NCBI RefSeq assembly: GCF_900109265.1
Contig: NZ_FNZM01000018.1
Span: forward strand, 83,021 to 147,020
Source: Paraburkholderia tropica
Lineage (GTDB): Bacteria; Pseudomonadota; Gammaproteobacteria; Burkholderiales; Burkholderiaceae
Length of the DNA stretch: 64,000 nucleotides
Direction of reading: 5' to 3'
Both the position numbers and the translations under genes were made by a program. Shown piece after piece: positions 42,904 through 52,037 of this stretch. The notes under the pieces are model-generated. The model made no database searches. It was given only the letters and a program-made list of their open reading frames with translations, and was not told the DNA's origin. Every line of letters begins with the position of its first letter. Position 1 is the stretch's first letter.

Positions 42904-45744
42904 ATGCATTCCTTCATCGCCCTCATCGATTACGCGCTGCTCGGGCTCAGCACGGGCGGCGCATATGCGCTCGTTGCGCTCGGACTCGTGGCCGTCTATC
43001 GCGGCACCGGCGTGGTCAACTTCGCGCAAGGCGGCATCGGCATGGCCTCCGCCTACGCGTTCTGGAAACTGCATGCGCACGCGGGCGTACCGCTGTGGCC
43101 CGCGATCGGCCTCGGCATCGCGGCGGGCGTGACGATCAGCATCGCGTTTTACGCCTTCGTCGGGCGGCGTCTCGTGGGTGCGTCGACCACCACGAAAACG
43201 CTCGTCACGCTCGGTCTGCTGCTGATGCTCGAAGCGGCCGTGCGCATCGTCTGGACCAATCAGCAGGAGCGCGTGGACAGCTTTCTCGTCTCGGGCGGCA
43301 CCACGCTGTTCGGCGCGCACGTGCAATATCTCGCGCTGGTGCTGCTGGCCACGGCAATCGCGCTGACCGTGCTGCTCACGCTGCTGTTCGAGCGCACGCG
43401 CTTCGGCCACGCCACCACGGCGCTACAGGACAGTCCGCTCGGCGCGCAGGCGCTCGGCTATTCGCCGCATCCGTGGGGCGCAGCCGCGTGGGGCATCAGC
43501 GGGCTGCTCGCGGCACTCGCGGGCATTCTGCTTTCGCCGATCACCGCGCTCAGCCCGAATTCGCTGAGCAGCCTCGTGATTCCCGCGCTGGGCGCGGCGC
43601 TGATCGCGGGCTTCCGGCGCTTCGGCGTCGCGCTCGTGGTGGCGCTCGCGGCGGGTGTGGCCGAATCGCTCGCCATCGGTCTGTCGATCGAGCCCGGACT
43701 CGGCAAGTCGATCCCCTATCTCGTCACGCTCGTCGCGCTCGTGGTGAGCGGGCGCAATCTGCCGGGACGCGGCACCTTCGACACGCCGCGCCTCTTTCGC
43801 GTCGGCAGCGGCCGCGTGAGTCCGTTCGGTCTCGCGCTCGCCGCGGCCACGCTCGCGGCGCTCGTCTACGCGCTGCCCGATTACTGGTCCGACACGCTCG
43901 CGCTCACCGCGATCTTCGCGCTGATCGGCCTCGCGGTCGTAGTCTCCACCGGCTACGCGGGCCAGGTGAGCCTGCTGCCGCTCGGGCTCGCGGGCGCGTC
44001 GGTGCTGTTCGCAGGCTGGCTCGGACAACACGGCGCGCCGTTCGGCGCGACGCTCGCGGGCACCGCGCTCGCAGCGGGCGCGGCGGGCTTCGCCATCGGT
44101 TTGCCGAGCGCGCGTCTGCGCGGCATCGGCCTGACGATCGCCACGCTCGCCCTCGCCGCCATCCTCGAAACGTGGGTCTTTACGTCCGACCGTTTCGTCA
44201 ACGGCGTGCAAGGCTGGCGTCTCGGCGATGTCACGCTGTTCGGCGTCTCGTTCGACAACGCGCTCGATCCGCGCCGCTTCGCGCTGCTCGCGTGGGCCGT
44301 GACGGCGCTGGCCGCGCTCGCCGTGGCCGCCTTGCGACGCAGCCGTGCGGGCCGCCGCATTCTCGCGACGCGCTCGAACGAACGCGCCGCCGCCGCGTGC
44401 GGCGTGGCCGTGCCGCACGCGAAGATCGCGGCCTTCGTGCTTTCGGCCGCCCTGGCCGGACTCGCGGGCGCGCTGCTCGCGGCGCAGAGCGGCACGGTCG
44501 GCGGCCAGCGCTTCGGCGAAGGTTATGCATGGGCCGATTCGCTCGCGGTGCTCAGCATGGCCGTGCTCTCGGGCGCGGGCTATCTGTTCGGCGGCGTGCT
44601 CGCGGGCGTGTTCGCGCCGGGCGGCGCGCTCGCGCAACTGCTCTCGTTCGGCGGCACGATCAACGACTGGGTCGCGCTCGTGCTCGCGCTCAATCTGGTG
44701 TTCGTGCTGATCAGCGAACCCGATGGCGTGGTCGCGCAAATCCTGCGCGGCGTGGCGCATCTGCCCGAGACGTGGCGCAAGCCGCTTCGCGCGCTCGTGC
44801 AATGGCCGCGACGCGCGAGCCCGTCGCAGACGCTCGATGCGCGCGCGTTGCGCGAGCACCTGAGCGGCGCGCAATCCGATGCCTCGACTACCACCGCGAC
44901 CGCCGCGCTCGAAGTCGAAGACTTGCGCGTGGCCTACGGCAACACCGTCGTGGTCGATGGCGTGAGCCTGCGCATCGCGCCGGGCGAAGTGCTCGGCGTG
45001 CTGGGCGCGAACGGCGCAGGCAAGAGCAGTCTCGTCGATGCGTTGACCGGCTTCGTCCCCGCGCGAGCGGGCCGCGTGTGCGTGCAAGGCGTCGACGTCA
45101 CCGCGCTCGCGCCGCATCGCCGCGTTGCGTACGGCCTCACGCGCACGTTCCAGGACCATCTGCTGTTCGACGATTTGTCGGTGCGCGAAAATCTCGCAAC
45201 CGCCGCCGAGCCGAAGGACGCCTGGGCGTGGTTCGCCGCGCCGTTCGGTCTCGCGCCGCGTCGTGCTGCGCATCGCTCGCGGGAGACGGTGCACGCGGCG
45301 GCCCAGGCCGCCGGCGTCGTCCACCATCTCGACGCCGCCGCCGACACACTCTCGCTCGGCTGGCAGGCCCGCGTGACGCTGGCCCGCGCGCTCGCCGCGC
45401 GGCCCCGCGTGCTCTGTCTCGACGAGCCCGCCGCCGCGCTGAGTCCCGAGGCGCGCCAGCATGCGATCGGCGTGATCCGGCGCGCGGCGCGCGAACTCGG
45501 CGTGGCGATCCTGCTGGTCGAGCACAACATCGACGTCGTGCTCGCCACCTGCGACGCCGCCATCGTCATGGATGCCGGGCGCGTGATCGCACACGGCACG
45601 CCCGCCGAGGTGCTGCGCCTGCCCGTCGTGCGCCGCGCCTATCTCGGCGATCCGCTCGATGCGGAGGAGATTGCCGCGATCGAACATGATCAGGATATCG
45701 AATCAATCGCGACGAATAAGGTTCGCAAGGGAGCCCTCGCATGA
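42904..45744 (+). CDS. Fused branched-chain-amino-acid-type ABC transporter: LivH-LivM-LivG in one chain
   Basis: 946 aa. Residues 1-290 are a LivH-type permease (GGAYALVALGLVAVYRGTGV, VNFAQGGIGM). About 300-610 are a LivM-type permease (STGYAGQVSLLPLGLAGASV, AAACGVAVPHAKIAAFVLSA, LAGLAGALLAAQSG). About 670-946 are the ATPase: Walker A GANGAGKSS (701-709), signature LSLGW (normally LSGGQ or LSLGQ), Walker B VLCLDEP, and VEHNID. The three are separate genes in most relatives, although LivM-LivG fusions are known. It ends in ATGA overlap with livF. Liv-type systems in such operons often import small aromatic or sulfonated compounds, not amino acids. Confidence 0.92.
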   Translation: MHSFIALIDYALLGLSTGGAYALVALGLVAVYRGTGVVNFAQGGIGMASAYAFWKLHAHAGVPLWPAIGLGIAAGVTISIAFYAFVGRRLVGASTTTKTLVTLGLLLMLEAAVRIVWTNQQERVDSFLVSGGTTLFGAHVQYLALVLLATAIALTVLLTLLFERTRFGHATTALQDSPLGAQALGYSPHPWGAAAWGISGLLAALAGILLSPITALSPNSLSSLVIPALGAALIAGFRRFGVALVVALAAGVAESLAIGLSIEPGLGKSIPYLVTLVALVVSGRNLPGRGTFDTPRLFRVGSGRVSPFGLALAAATLAALVYALPDYWSDTLALTAIFALIGLAVVVSTGYAGQVSLLPLGLAGASVLFAGWLGQHGAPFGATLAGTALAAGAAGFAIGLPSARLRGIGLTIATLALAAILETWVFTSDRFVNGVQGWRLGDVTLFGVSFDNALDPRRFALLAWAVTALAALAVAALRRSRAGRRILATRSNERAAAACGVAVPHAKIAAFVLSAALAGLAGALLAAQSGTVGGQRFGEGYAWADSLAVLSMAVLSGAGYLFGGVLAGVFAPGGALAQLLSFGGTINDWVALVLALNLVFVLISEPDGVVAQILRGVAHLPETWRKPLRALVQWPRRASPSQTLDARALREHLSGAQSDASTTTATAALEVEDLRVAYGNTVVVDGVSLRIAPGEVLGVLGANGAGKSSLVDALTGFVPARAGRVCVQGVDVTALAPHRRVAYGLTRTFQDHLLFDDLSVRENLATAAEPKDAWAWFAAPFGLAPRRAAHRSRETVHAAAQAAGVVHHLDAAADTLSLGWQARVTLARALAARPRVLCLDEPAAALSPEARQHAIGVIRRAARELGVAILLVEHNIDVVLATCDAAIVMDAGRVIAHGTPAEVLRLPVVRRAYLGDPLDAEEIAAIEHDQDIESIATNKVRKGALA

Positions 45745-46442
45745 GCACGCCTGTACTGAGTCTGCGCGGGCTGCGCGCGGGCTATGGCCGCCGCCAGATC
45801 CTGCGCGACGTCACGCTCGACGTGCACGCGGGCCAGATCGTCGCGCTGCTCGGCCGCAACGGCGCGGGCAAGTCGACGACGTTGCTCGCCGTCGCGGGCT
45901 TCCTGCCGCAAGTCGAAGGCGAGATCCTGCTCGACGGCCAACCGCTCGCGGGCGCGCCGCATACGCGCGCGCGGCGCGGCACCGGCCTCGTCATCAAGGG
46001 TCGCAGCCTGTTTGCCTCGCTCACGGTCGCGGAAAACATGCGCCTCGCCGATCTCGCGCCCGACGCGCTGCTCGATATCTTCCCCGAACTCGAAGCGCGC
46101 CTGCACGTGCGCGCCGGGCAACTGAGCGGCGGCGAGCAGCAGATGGTGGCTGTGGCGCGTGCGCTGCTGCGCCGTCCGCGCGTGGTGCTGCTCGACGAAC
46201 TCACGTTCGGCCTGAGCCCGGCGATGGCGCGCCGTCTCGTCGACGCCGTGGTCGAACGCGCGCGTCAGGACGGCACCGCCGTGCTCGCCGTCGAACAGCA
46301 CATCCATATCGCCGAACGCATGGCGACGCACGCGGCCATCGTGGCCGAAGGCGTCGTGAAGCTGCATCTGCGCCGCGACGAACTGCTCGCGCGCGCCGAG
46401 GAAATCGAAGGGATCTATCTCGGTCACGCCGTCGATGTCTGA
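45741..46442 (+). CDS. LivF-type ABC ATPase
   Basis: 233 aa. Walker A GRNGAGKSTTL, Q-loop region TGLVIKGRSLFASLTVAENM, signature LSGGEQQM, Walker B VVLLDELTFGLSP and switch histidine in VEQHIHIAE are all present; the Walker B is DEL rather than the common DEP. It overlaps the fused LivHMG gene by four bases. It forms the second ATPase of the importer, pairing with the LivG-like domain of the fusion, which has an altered signature, so this subunit probably supplies the competent signature motif. Confidence 0.92.
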   Translation: MSTPVLSLRGLRAGYGRRQILRDVTLDVHAGQIVALLGRNGAGKSTTLLAVAGFLPQVEGEILLDGQPLAGAPHTRARRGTGLVIKGRSLFASLTVAENMRLADLAPDALLDIFPELEARLHVRAGQLSGGEQQMVAVARALLRRPRVVLLDELTFGLSPAMARRLVDAVVERARQDGTAVLAVEQHIHIAERMATHAAIVAEGVVKLHLRRDELLARAEEIEGIYLGHAVDV

Positions 46443-46493
46443 ATCGCGCATCGACGCTCCCTCAACCCGTTCACTCTTATTGCTTCCGCCAGC

Positions 46494-47759
46494 ATGAAAT
46501 TACGCTTTCCCCGCCCTCGCGCGCTCGCGCTCGCCGTGGGTTTCGCGGCCGCCGCCTTCGGCACCGCCATCGATACGGCCACTGACGCCAACGCAGCCAA
46601 CGCCGCCAACGCCGCCGATCAGCCGCCCGTGCTGGTCGGCTTCATCATCGCGCAGAGCGGCTCGCCGTTCGCCGTGACCGACCCGGGCCGCGTCGCACAG
46701 ATTGCCGCACGCGCCGTCAACGACCAGGGCGGCATACACGGGCGCAAGCTCGTGGTCGAGATCTGCGATACCAAGGGCCAACCCGCCGCGAGCCTCGCCT
46801 GCGCGCGCCGGCTCGCCGACGAAGGCGCGATCACGCTGATCGGCGGCAGCAGCGCCAACGGCGTCGACAAGATCCTGCGCGCGAAGAACATGGCCGCGTG
46901 GTTCCCGATGGGCAGCGACCCGTCCGACGTGCGCAATCCGCTCTCGTTCATCACCGCGCTCAACGCGGCGGGCGCGGCGCAAGGCACGTATCTGGGCGCG
47001 AAACGCTTCGGCGCGAAGCGCGCGGTCTATGTCTCGATGCTCGGCAACAAGACCTATCAGCAGACGGCGCGCTTCGGTTATGCGCAGGCGGGCGTGAGCG
47101 ACGTGCAGATCGTCGAGGTGCCGCCCGCGACCACCGACTTCGCGCCGTACATCGCGAAGATCAAGGCGCTCAAGCCCGATGTCTGGGGCGGCATGCTCTA
47201 CCCGCCCGAACAGCAGACGCTGCTGGTCGAAGCCGCCGCGCAGCAGGGCCTGACGATTCCGTTCGTGAGCAGCAACAACGTGATCGAGGACGCGACCATC
47301 GCCGCGCTCAGCAAAGCGCCGTTCCCGAATTCGCTCGCGCTCGAAAAAGGCGAGGACGCGAAGCGCTTTCCGACCTGGGCCGAATACGAGCGCCAGCTCG
47401 CGCAATACGACCCGCATCACGACGTGAAAGGCCCGACCGACGGCTCGACCACGACCGACTGGCTCGCCGTGTGGACCTTCGCGCAGATCGCCCGCAAGCT
47501 GCCCAACGTGACCGTCGACAGCTTCCGCAACTACGTCACGAACGACAAGCAGTTCACGACCGACGTGCTGCATCCGATCGACTTCACGGCCGTCGCGCCG
47601 GTCGAAGGCATGCCGCGCCAGGAAAACATCTGGGCCTACGCGGGCCACGTGCAGGACGGCCACGAAGTGGTCGACGACGCGGTGCCGTACAGCGCCTGGC
47701 AGAAAACGCCGGTGCAGGCCTGGAGCAAACAACAGATCGCGGAGGCAACCGGAAAATGA
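46494..47759 (+). CDS. Periplasmic substrate-binding protein (LivK/type I family)
   Basis: 421 aa. A signal peptide (PRPRALALAVGFAAAAFGTA) is followed by an Ala/Asn/Asp stretch and mature VLVGFIIAQSGSPFAVTDPG. The type I binding-protein pattern continues with AVNDQGGIHGRKLVVEICDT, ITLIGGSSANGV and DFAPYIAKIKALKPDVWGGM. No ligand-specific residue is recognisable. It overlaps the next gene (ATGA). It delivers the substrate to the fused Liv transporter. Confidence 0.9.
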   Translation: MKLRFPRPRALALAVGFAAAAFGTAIDTATDANAANAANAADQPPVLVGFIIAQSGSPFAVTDPGRVAQIAARAVNDQGGIHGRKLVVEICDTKGQPAASLACARRLADEGAITLIGGSSANGVDKILRAKNMAAWFPMGSDPSDVRNPLSFITALNAAGAAQGTYLGAKRFGAKRAVYVSMLGNKTYQQTARFGYAQAGVSDVQIVEVPPATTDFAPYIAKIKALKPDVWGGMLYPPEQQTLLVEAAAQQGLTIPFVSSNNVIEDATIAALSKAPFPNSLALEKGEDAKRFPTWAEYERQLAQYDPHHDVKGPTDGSTTTDWLAVWTFAQIARKLPNVTVDSFRNYVTNDKQFTTDVLHPIDFTAVAPVEGMPRQENIWAYAGHVQDGHEVVDDAVPYSAWQKTPVQAWSKQQIAEATGK

Positions 47760-49177
47760 GCGAATACTCGCATTCGGACGGCGCACGTCGTCCGCTGATT
47801 TACAACGCGTTCGCGCACGTCACGCCGAACCATCATAGCCACGGTTTCTGGCGTCATCCCGAGGGTCAGCATCAGCTCGATTTCCACAAGCTCGGACCGT
47901 GGATCGAGCTTGCGAAAACGGCCGAGCGCGGCTGCTTCGACGTGGTGTTTCTCGCCGACGTCGCGGGCCTGTATGAAACGTCGAGCGGACAATGGCAGCA
48001 GGCCGCGCGCACCGGCATGCAGTTTCCCTCGCACGATCCGGCCGCGCTCGTGTCCGCGCTCGCGGCGGCCACGAACGATATCGGCTTCGCGGTCACGAGT
48101 TCGGTGATTCAGGAGCATCCGTTCAGCTTCGCGCGCAAGCTCTCGACGCTCGATCATCTGAGCGAGGGCCGCGTGGCCTGGAACATCGTCACGTCTTATC
48201 TCGACAACACCGCGCGCAATTACGGTTTCGACAAATTGCCGCCGCACGACGAGCGCTACGTTTGGGGCGAGGAATACGCCGAGGTGGCGTACAAGCTCTG
48301 GGAAGCGAGCTGGGAAGACGGCGCGTGGGTCGCCGACGCCGCGCGCGACACGCTCGTCGATCCCGCGCGCCTGCATGCGATCGATCACGTGGGCGCGCGT
48401 TATCGCGTGGCCGGTCCGCATCTCGTGCGGACCTCGCCGCAACGCACGCCGGTGCTGTTTCAGGCGGGCTCGTCGGAAGCGGGCCGCGACTTCGCCGCGC
48501 GTCACGCCGAGGTGACGTTCCTGCCTTCGCGCACGCCCGAAAGCGCCGCCAACGATCTCGCCGATCTGCGCCGCCGCGCCGTGGCGGCCGGCCGTCACGC
48601 CGAGGATATCCGCGCGATCGTCATGCTCTCGCCCGTGATCGGCAGCACCGAAGCCGAAGCGAAGGCGCGCCGCGCCGAGATCCTCGACTCGTTCAGCCTC
48701 GACGCGCTCGCAGTGTTCTGGAGCGGCGGCATCGGCGTCGATCTCACCACCATCGATCCGGCCACGCCGCTCACCGAACTGCGCGAGCAGAACGGCACGC
48801 GCGGCAGCGTGCGCGCGTTCATCGACGCCGCGCCGCAAGGCGTGGTCACGTTCGGCGACGCCTTGCGCAAGACCATCTCCGCGCAGTTCGCGGGCACGCC
48901 CGAACAGATCGCCGACGAAGTCGAGCGCTGGGCCGCCGCGGGCGTCGCGGGCTTCAACGTCGTGCCGGTCACAACGCTCGGCTGGTGGAGCGAGTTCGTC
49001 GATCACGTCGTGCCCGTGCTGCAAAAGCGCGGCCTGATGCAGCGCGAGTACGCGCCCGGCACGTTGCGCGAAAAACTGTTCCGCGACGGCCCGCATCTGC
49101 CCGACCGTCATCCGGCGCGACGTCTGCGGCCGTGGGCCGGGAAGCAGGCCGCTGCGCTTTCCGCATCGCTTGCCTGA
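47756..49177 (+). CDS. FMN-dependent monooxygenase, NtaA/SnaA/DszA family (LLM class)
   Basis: 473 aa. Family marks are IYNAFAHVTPNHHSHGFWRH at the start, FDVVFLADVAGLYETS, ISFAVTSSVIQEHPF-like text around ITSSVIQEHP, STLDHLSEGRVAWNIVTSYL, ERYVWGEEYAEVAYKLWE and VLFQAGSSEAGRDFAARHAE. These two-component enzymes use FMNH2 from a separate reductase to oxidise sulfones, nitrilotriacetate or alkanesulfonates. No flavin reductase gene is adjacent. GGAGG ribosome site; overlaps the binding-protein gene. Next to a DszC/SfnB-like gene, so desulfurisation is the leading guess. Confidence 0.9.
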   Translation: MSEYSHSDGARRPLIYNAFAHVTPNHHSHGFWRHPEGQHQLDFHKLGPWIELAKTAERGCFDVVFLADVAGLYETSSGQWQQAARTGMQFPSHDPAALVSALAAATNDIGFAVTSSVIQEHPFSFARKLSTLDHLSEGRVAWNIVTSYLDNTARNYGFDKLPPHDERYVWGEEYAEVAYKLWEASWEDGAWVADAARDTLVDPARLHAIDHVGARYRVAGPHLVRTSPQRTPVLFQAGSSEAGRDFAARHAEVTFLPSRTPESAANDLADLRRRAVAAGRHAEDIRAIVMLSPVIGSTEAEAKARRAEILDSFSLDALAVFWSGGIGVDLTTIDPATPLTELREQNGTRGSVRAFIDAAPQGVVTFGDALRKTISAQFAGTPEQIADEVERWAAAGVAGFNVVPVTTLGWWSEFVDHVVPVLQKRGLMQREYAPGTLREKLFRDGPHLPDRHPARRLRPWAGKQAAALSASLA

Positions 49178-49221
49178 ACTTGCATGAATCACGCACCCAA
49201 CCGACCGAGGATTTCATCGAC

Positions 49222-50469
49222 ATGAGCCAAGACCGCACCGCGCCGCTGCCGCCCGGCATCGTCACCGGCCCCGCCTGGGGCGAGCCGCTGCCCGGCAGCT
49301 ACGCGCAAGCCGCCGCGCCGTTCCGGCCGCTGTTCGCGCGCATTCGCGAGCACGCCGCCGCGCGCGAGACCGAACGCAGCTTGCCCTACGAAGCCCTCGA
49401 ATGGCTGCGCGAGGCGCGCCTCACCGCCGCGCGCGTGCCGCGCGAGCACGGCGGACTCGGCCTGAGCCTGCCGGAATTCTTCGAATTGCTGATCGAATTA
49501 TCGGAAGCGGAATCGAATCTCACCCAGGCGCTGCGCGCGCATTTCGGTTTCGTCGAGCACATTCTCGCGAGCGATCCCGAGCGTCAGGCGCGCTGGTTCG
49601 CGCGTCTCGCGAACGGCGCGATCGCGGGCGCGGCGTGGTCCGAAACCGGCGAGGCGAAGCAGGCGCAGTTCTCGACGCGCCTCACGCGCACGCCCGATGG
49701 CTGGCGCTTGAACGGCACGAAGTTCTACACGACGGGCTCGCTGTTCGCCGACTGGATTCACGTCGGCGCGAGCGACGAAAACGGCGAATCCGTTTCGCTG
49801 ACGATCGACCGGCGCGCGCCGGGCGTGGACGTGATCGACGATTGGGACGGCATGGGCCAGCGCCTCACGGCGAGCGGCACGAGCCGCTTCAGCGACGTGC
49901 CGGTCGAAGAACACGAGATCGTCGCCGGGCGCGCGCCCTTCGCGTATTCCGAGGCCTACTATCAGCTCGTGCATCTGGCCACGCTCGCGGGCATCAACCG
50001 CGCGGCGGCCAACGAAGCGGCGGCGCTGGTCGCGGCGCGCACGCGCAGTTACAGCCACGCGCCGGCCGCGCGTCCCGCCGACGACGCTCAGGTGTTGCAG
50101 GTGATCGGCCGCGTGCGCGCGCATGCGTGGACCGCGAGCGCGGCGGTTGCGCAAGCGGCGCGCGCGCTCGAACGCGCCGAGCGCGCCGTGGGCCAGGCGC
50201 ACGAAGCCGCCGCGATCGCCGAAGCCGAAATCGAAATCTGGCAGGCACAAACCGTGGTGTCGCAACTCGTGCTGGACGCAACGGCGAATGTATTCGACGC
50301 GCTTGGCGCATCGGCGACATTGCGCCCGCAGGCGCTCGATCGTCACTGGCGCAACGCGCGCACGATCACGTCGCACAATCCGCGCATCTATAAAGATCGG
50401 ATCGTGGGCGAGTTCGCGGTGAAGGGCACACTGCCCGCGGGGCAATGGCGGATCGGCGTCGCCGGTTAA
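49222..50469 (+). CDS. Acyl-CoA-dehydrogenase-fold monooxygenase (DszC/SfnB-like)
   Basis: 415 aa. The fold is that of acyl-CoA dehydrogenases: REHGGLGLSLPEFFELLIEL, GAAWSETGEAKQAQFSTRLT, GWRLNGTKFYTTGSLFADWI and a helical C-terminal domain with the DALGASATLRPQALDRHWRN motif. The last element (HWRNARTITSHNPRIYKDRI) is characteristic of the flavin monooxygenase branch (DszC, SfnB), not of true CoA dehydrogenases. It probably oxygenates a sulfur compound with FMNH2 or FADH2. Last gene of the operon, 44 bp after the LLM monooxygenase. Confidence 0.9.
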   Translation: MSQDRTAPLPPGIVTGPAWGEPLPGSYAQAAAPFRPLFARIREHAAARETERSLPYEALEWLREARLTAARVPREHGGLGLSLPEFFELLIELSEAESNLTQALRAHFGFVEHILASDPERQARWFARLANGAIAGAAWSETGEAKQAQFSTRLTRTPDGWRLNGTKFYTTGSLFADWIHVGASDENGESVSLTIDRRAPGVDVIDDWDGMGQRLTASGTSRFSDVPVEEHEIVAGRAPFAYSEAYYQLVHLATLAGINRAAANEAAALVAARTRSYSHAPAARPADDAQVLQVIGRVRAHAWTASAAVAQAARALERAERAVGQAHEAAAIAEAEIEIWQAQTVVSQLVLDATANVFDALGASATLRPQALDRHWRNARTITSHNPRIYKDRIVGEFAVKGTLPAGQWRIGVAG

Positions 50470-50526
50470 GGTGAACGACATGGCGACGCGGCCTGGGTCG
50501 CGCCGCCGTTCGTCATCGAGCGACGA

Positions 50527-51672
50527 TCAGAAGCGCGTGCGCAGCCCCACGGTCGCGACCACCTGCGTCGCGGTCGACGACGCGCCGCCCGCCGTATCGA
50601 TGAACGCCACGTAGCGATGCCCCGATACGTGCTGATAGATCCCTTCGAGATACACGTCGGTCCGCTTCGAGAACGAATAGACCAGTTGCGCGTCGGCCTG
50701 CTGCCACTTCGGATCGCTGCCGTAGGTGCGGCTCTGCGAAACATGGCCGTCGGTGTAAACGTAAGCGAGACCGAGCGAGAGGTGATTCGCGAGCGGATAT
50801 TGGCCGTTGAGTTCGTAGTTGTCGAAGCGCACGTCGCCGCCCGCCGAGCCGAACGCCGTGCTGCCTTCGAACTCGCTATGCGTGTAGACGAACGCGAGCG
50901 ATGCGCCGTCCGACGCATAACGAATCGCGCCCGCCGCCACGCGCTGCACCGCCGCCGACAAGGTGAAGCCCCCGACGCCGTTGCCCGACGATTCGCTGAC
51001 GTCGACCGCGCCCGTGCTCGTGCTGCCCGCGCGGTCGATCTGCAGATAACCCGCGCCCACGCTCAGCGGTCCTTGCGTGTAGCGTGCGCCCGCGCTCCAT
51101 GCGCGGTTCTCGTTGAAGTCGGTGTCGTTGGAGAATGCGTAGAGACCGCCGAATTGCAGACCCGCGAAATTCGGGCTCGCGTATTTGACGGCGTTGCTGA
51201 AGCGCAGCGAATCGGCGAGATTATCGTTGTCGAACGGGTGCGCGAAACTCGTCTTGCCGAACGAACCTGCTTCGGCCGAGAGCGGCGCAACGTAATCGAT
51301 CACCGAATCGTATTGACGACCCACGGCGGCGAAACCATAGCGGTCGCTCGCGAGACCGACCCACGCTTCGCGGCCGAACAGACGATTGTCCTGGCTGAGC
51401 TTGCCGTTCTGCACATTGAAGCCGTTTTCGAGCACGAACAGCGCGGTGACACCGTCGCCGAGCGATTCGCGTCCGCGAATGCCGAAACGGCTGCCGTTGA
51501 TGTTGCCGCTGGTGGCCTGGACGAGCGCGCCGCTATTGCCGGACTTGCTCACGTTGTTGGTGTACATGAGACCGGCGTCGATCATGCCGTAGAGCGTGAC
51601 CGAGTTCTGGGCGAAGGCGTGCGATGAGAGCAGCGCGGCGGTCAATGCGCCGAGCCATGTTGTAGTTTTCAA
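50527..51672 (-). CDS. Gram-negative porin (Burkholderia OmpC-like)
   Basis: 381 aa. Signal peptide (TTTWLGALTAALLSSHAFA), mature QNSVTLYGMIDAGLMYTNNV, porin elements SRFGIRGRESLGDGVTALFV, EAWVGLASDRYGFAAVGRQY and a terminal GLRTRF. The start is TTG with AGGGG six bases upstream and an in-frame TAG nine bases upstream, so no earlier start is possible. It lies convergent with the monooxygenase operon and, with the porin at 41.3 kb, brackets it. Confidence 0.93.
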   Translation of the reverse strand: MKTTTWLGALTAALLSSHAFAQNSVTLYGMIDAGLMYTNNVSKSGNSGALVQATSGNINGSRFGIRGRESLGDGVTALFVLENGFNVQNGKLSQDNRLFGREAWVGLASDRYGFAAVGRQYDSVIDYVAPLSAEAGSFGKTSFAHPFDNDNLADSLRFSNAVKYASPNFAGLQFGGLYAFSNDTDFNENRAWSAGARYTQGPLSVGAGYLQIDRAGSTSTGAVDVSESSGNGVGGFTLSAAVQRVAAGAIRYASDGASLAFVYTHSEFEGSTAFGSAGGDVRFDNYELNGQYPLANHLSLGLAYVYTDGHVSQSRTYGSDPKWQQADAQLVYSFSKRTDVYLEGIYQHVSGHRYVAFIDTAGGASSTATQVVATVGLRTRF

Positions 51673-52037
51673 GCGAAACCCCTAAAGCGTGTATCAAGCC
51701 TTGCGGTGTGCAAGGTCTGATCGATGCTAGGGAGGGGCTATCGCTTTTCTAACGCATCATTTAATCGAAGCTCTTTGCGCGCTTTTTGCAATGCATTTCA
51801 CGCTGCCGGGATAGCGTTTTTCATGCGTGAAGCGCACTACGTTGCGTGCGCAAAACGCGTTATGCATCAGGCGTTTCGCGGCGCGGCGCAAAACCGAATT
51901 CCGCAATGGGCACGCATGTCAATCGCCGCGCGCTCGCGCATTATTCAGCTTCTATCAAGTTTGTTTTCCGCTTTGCATGTGGCGCGATTGAAACGTTGAT
52001 TGAAACGTTGATTGAAACGCCGGACACGCTGATACGT
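51673..52037. other. 365-bp intergenic region between the porin and the atypical regulator
   Basis: AT-rich for this genome. It holds the porin leader (with AGGGG) and no convincing gene or terminator. Its left part (about 51720-51900) has repeated GCGTTTT/ATGCATT words but no clear dyad. A 12-bp tandem repeat lies at its right end. Confidence 0.5.
51986..52019 (+). repeat. 12-bp tandem repeat (2.8 copies)
   Basis: GATTGAAACGTT twice, then GATTGAAACG. It lies about 20 bp past the 3' end of the atypical regulator gene. The ATTGAAAC ending resembles CRISPR repeats but there are no spacers. Confidence 0.7.

Noticed and set aside
42755..43132. 125-codon frame starting before the fused Liv gene
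   Set aside because: It runs into the LivH coding region in another frame and loses coding character; the 19-codon leader with its own ribosome site fits better.
43423..45687. 754-codon open frame opposite the fused Liv gene
   Set aside because: Arg/Glu/His-rich shadow of a well-defined transporter gene; no start context or recognisable domain.
51986..52019. CRISPR-like repeats ending in ATTGAAAC
   Set aside because: The copies are contiguous with no spacers, and no cas genes are nearby; it is a simple 12-bp tandem repeat.
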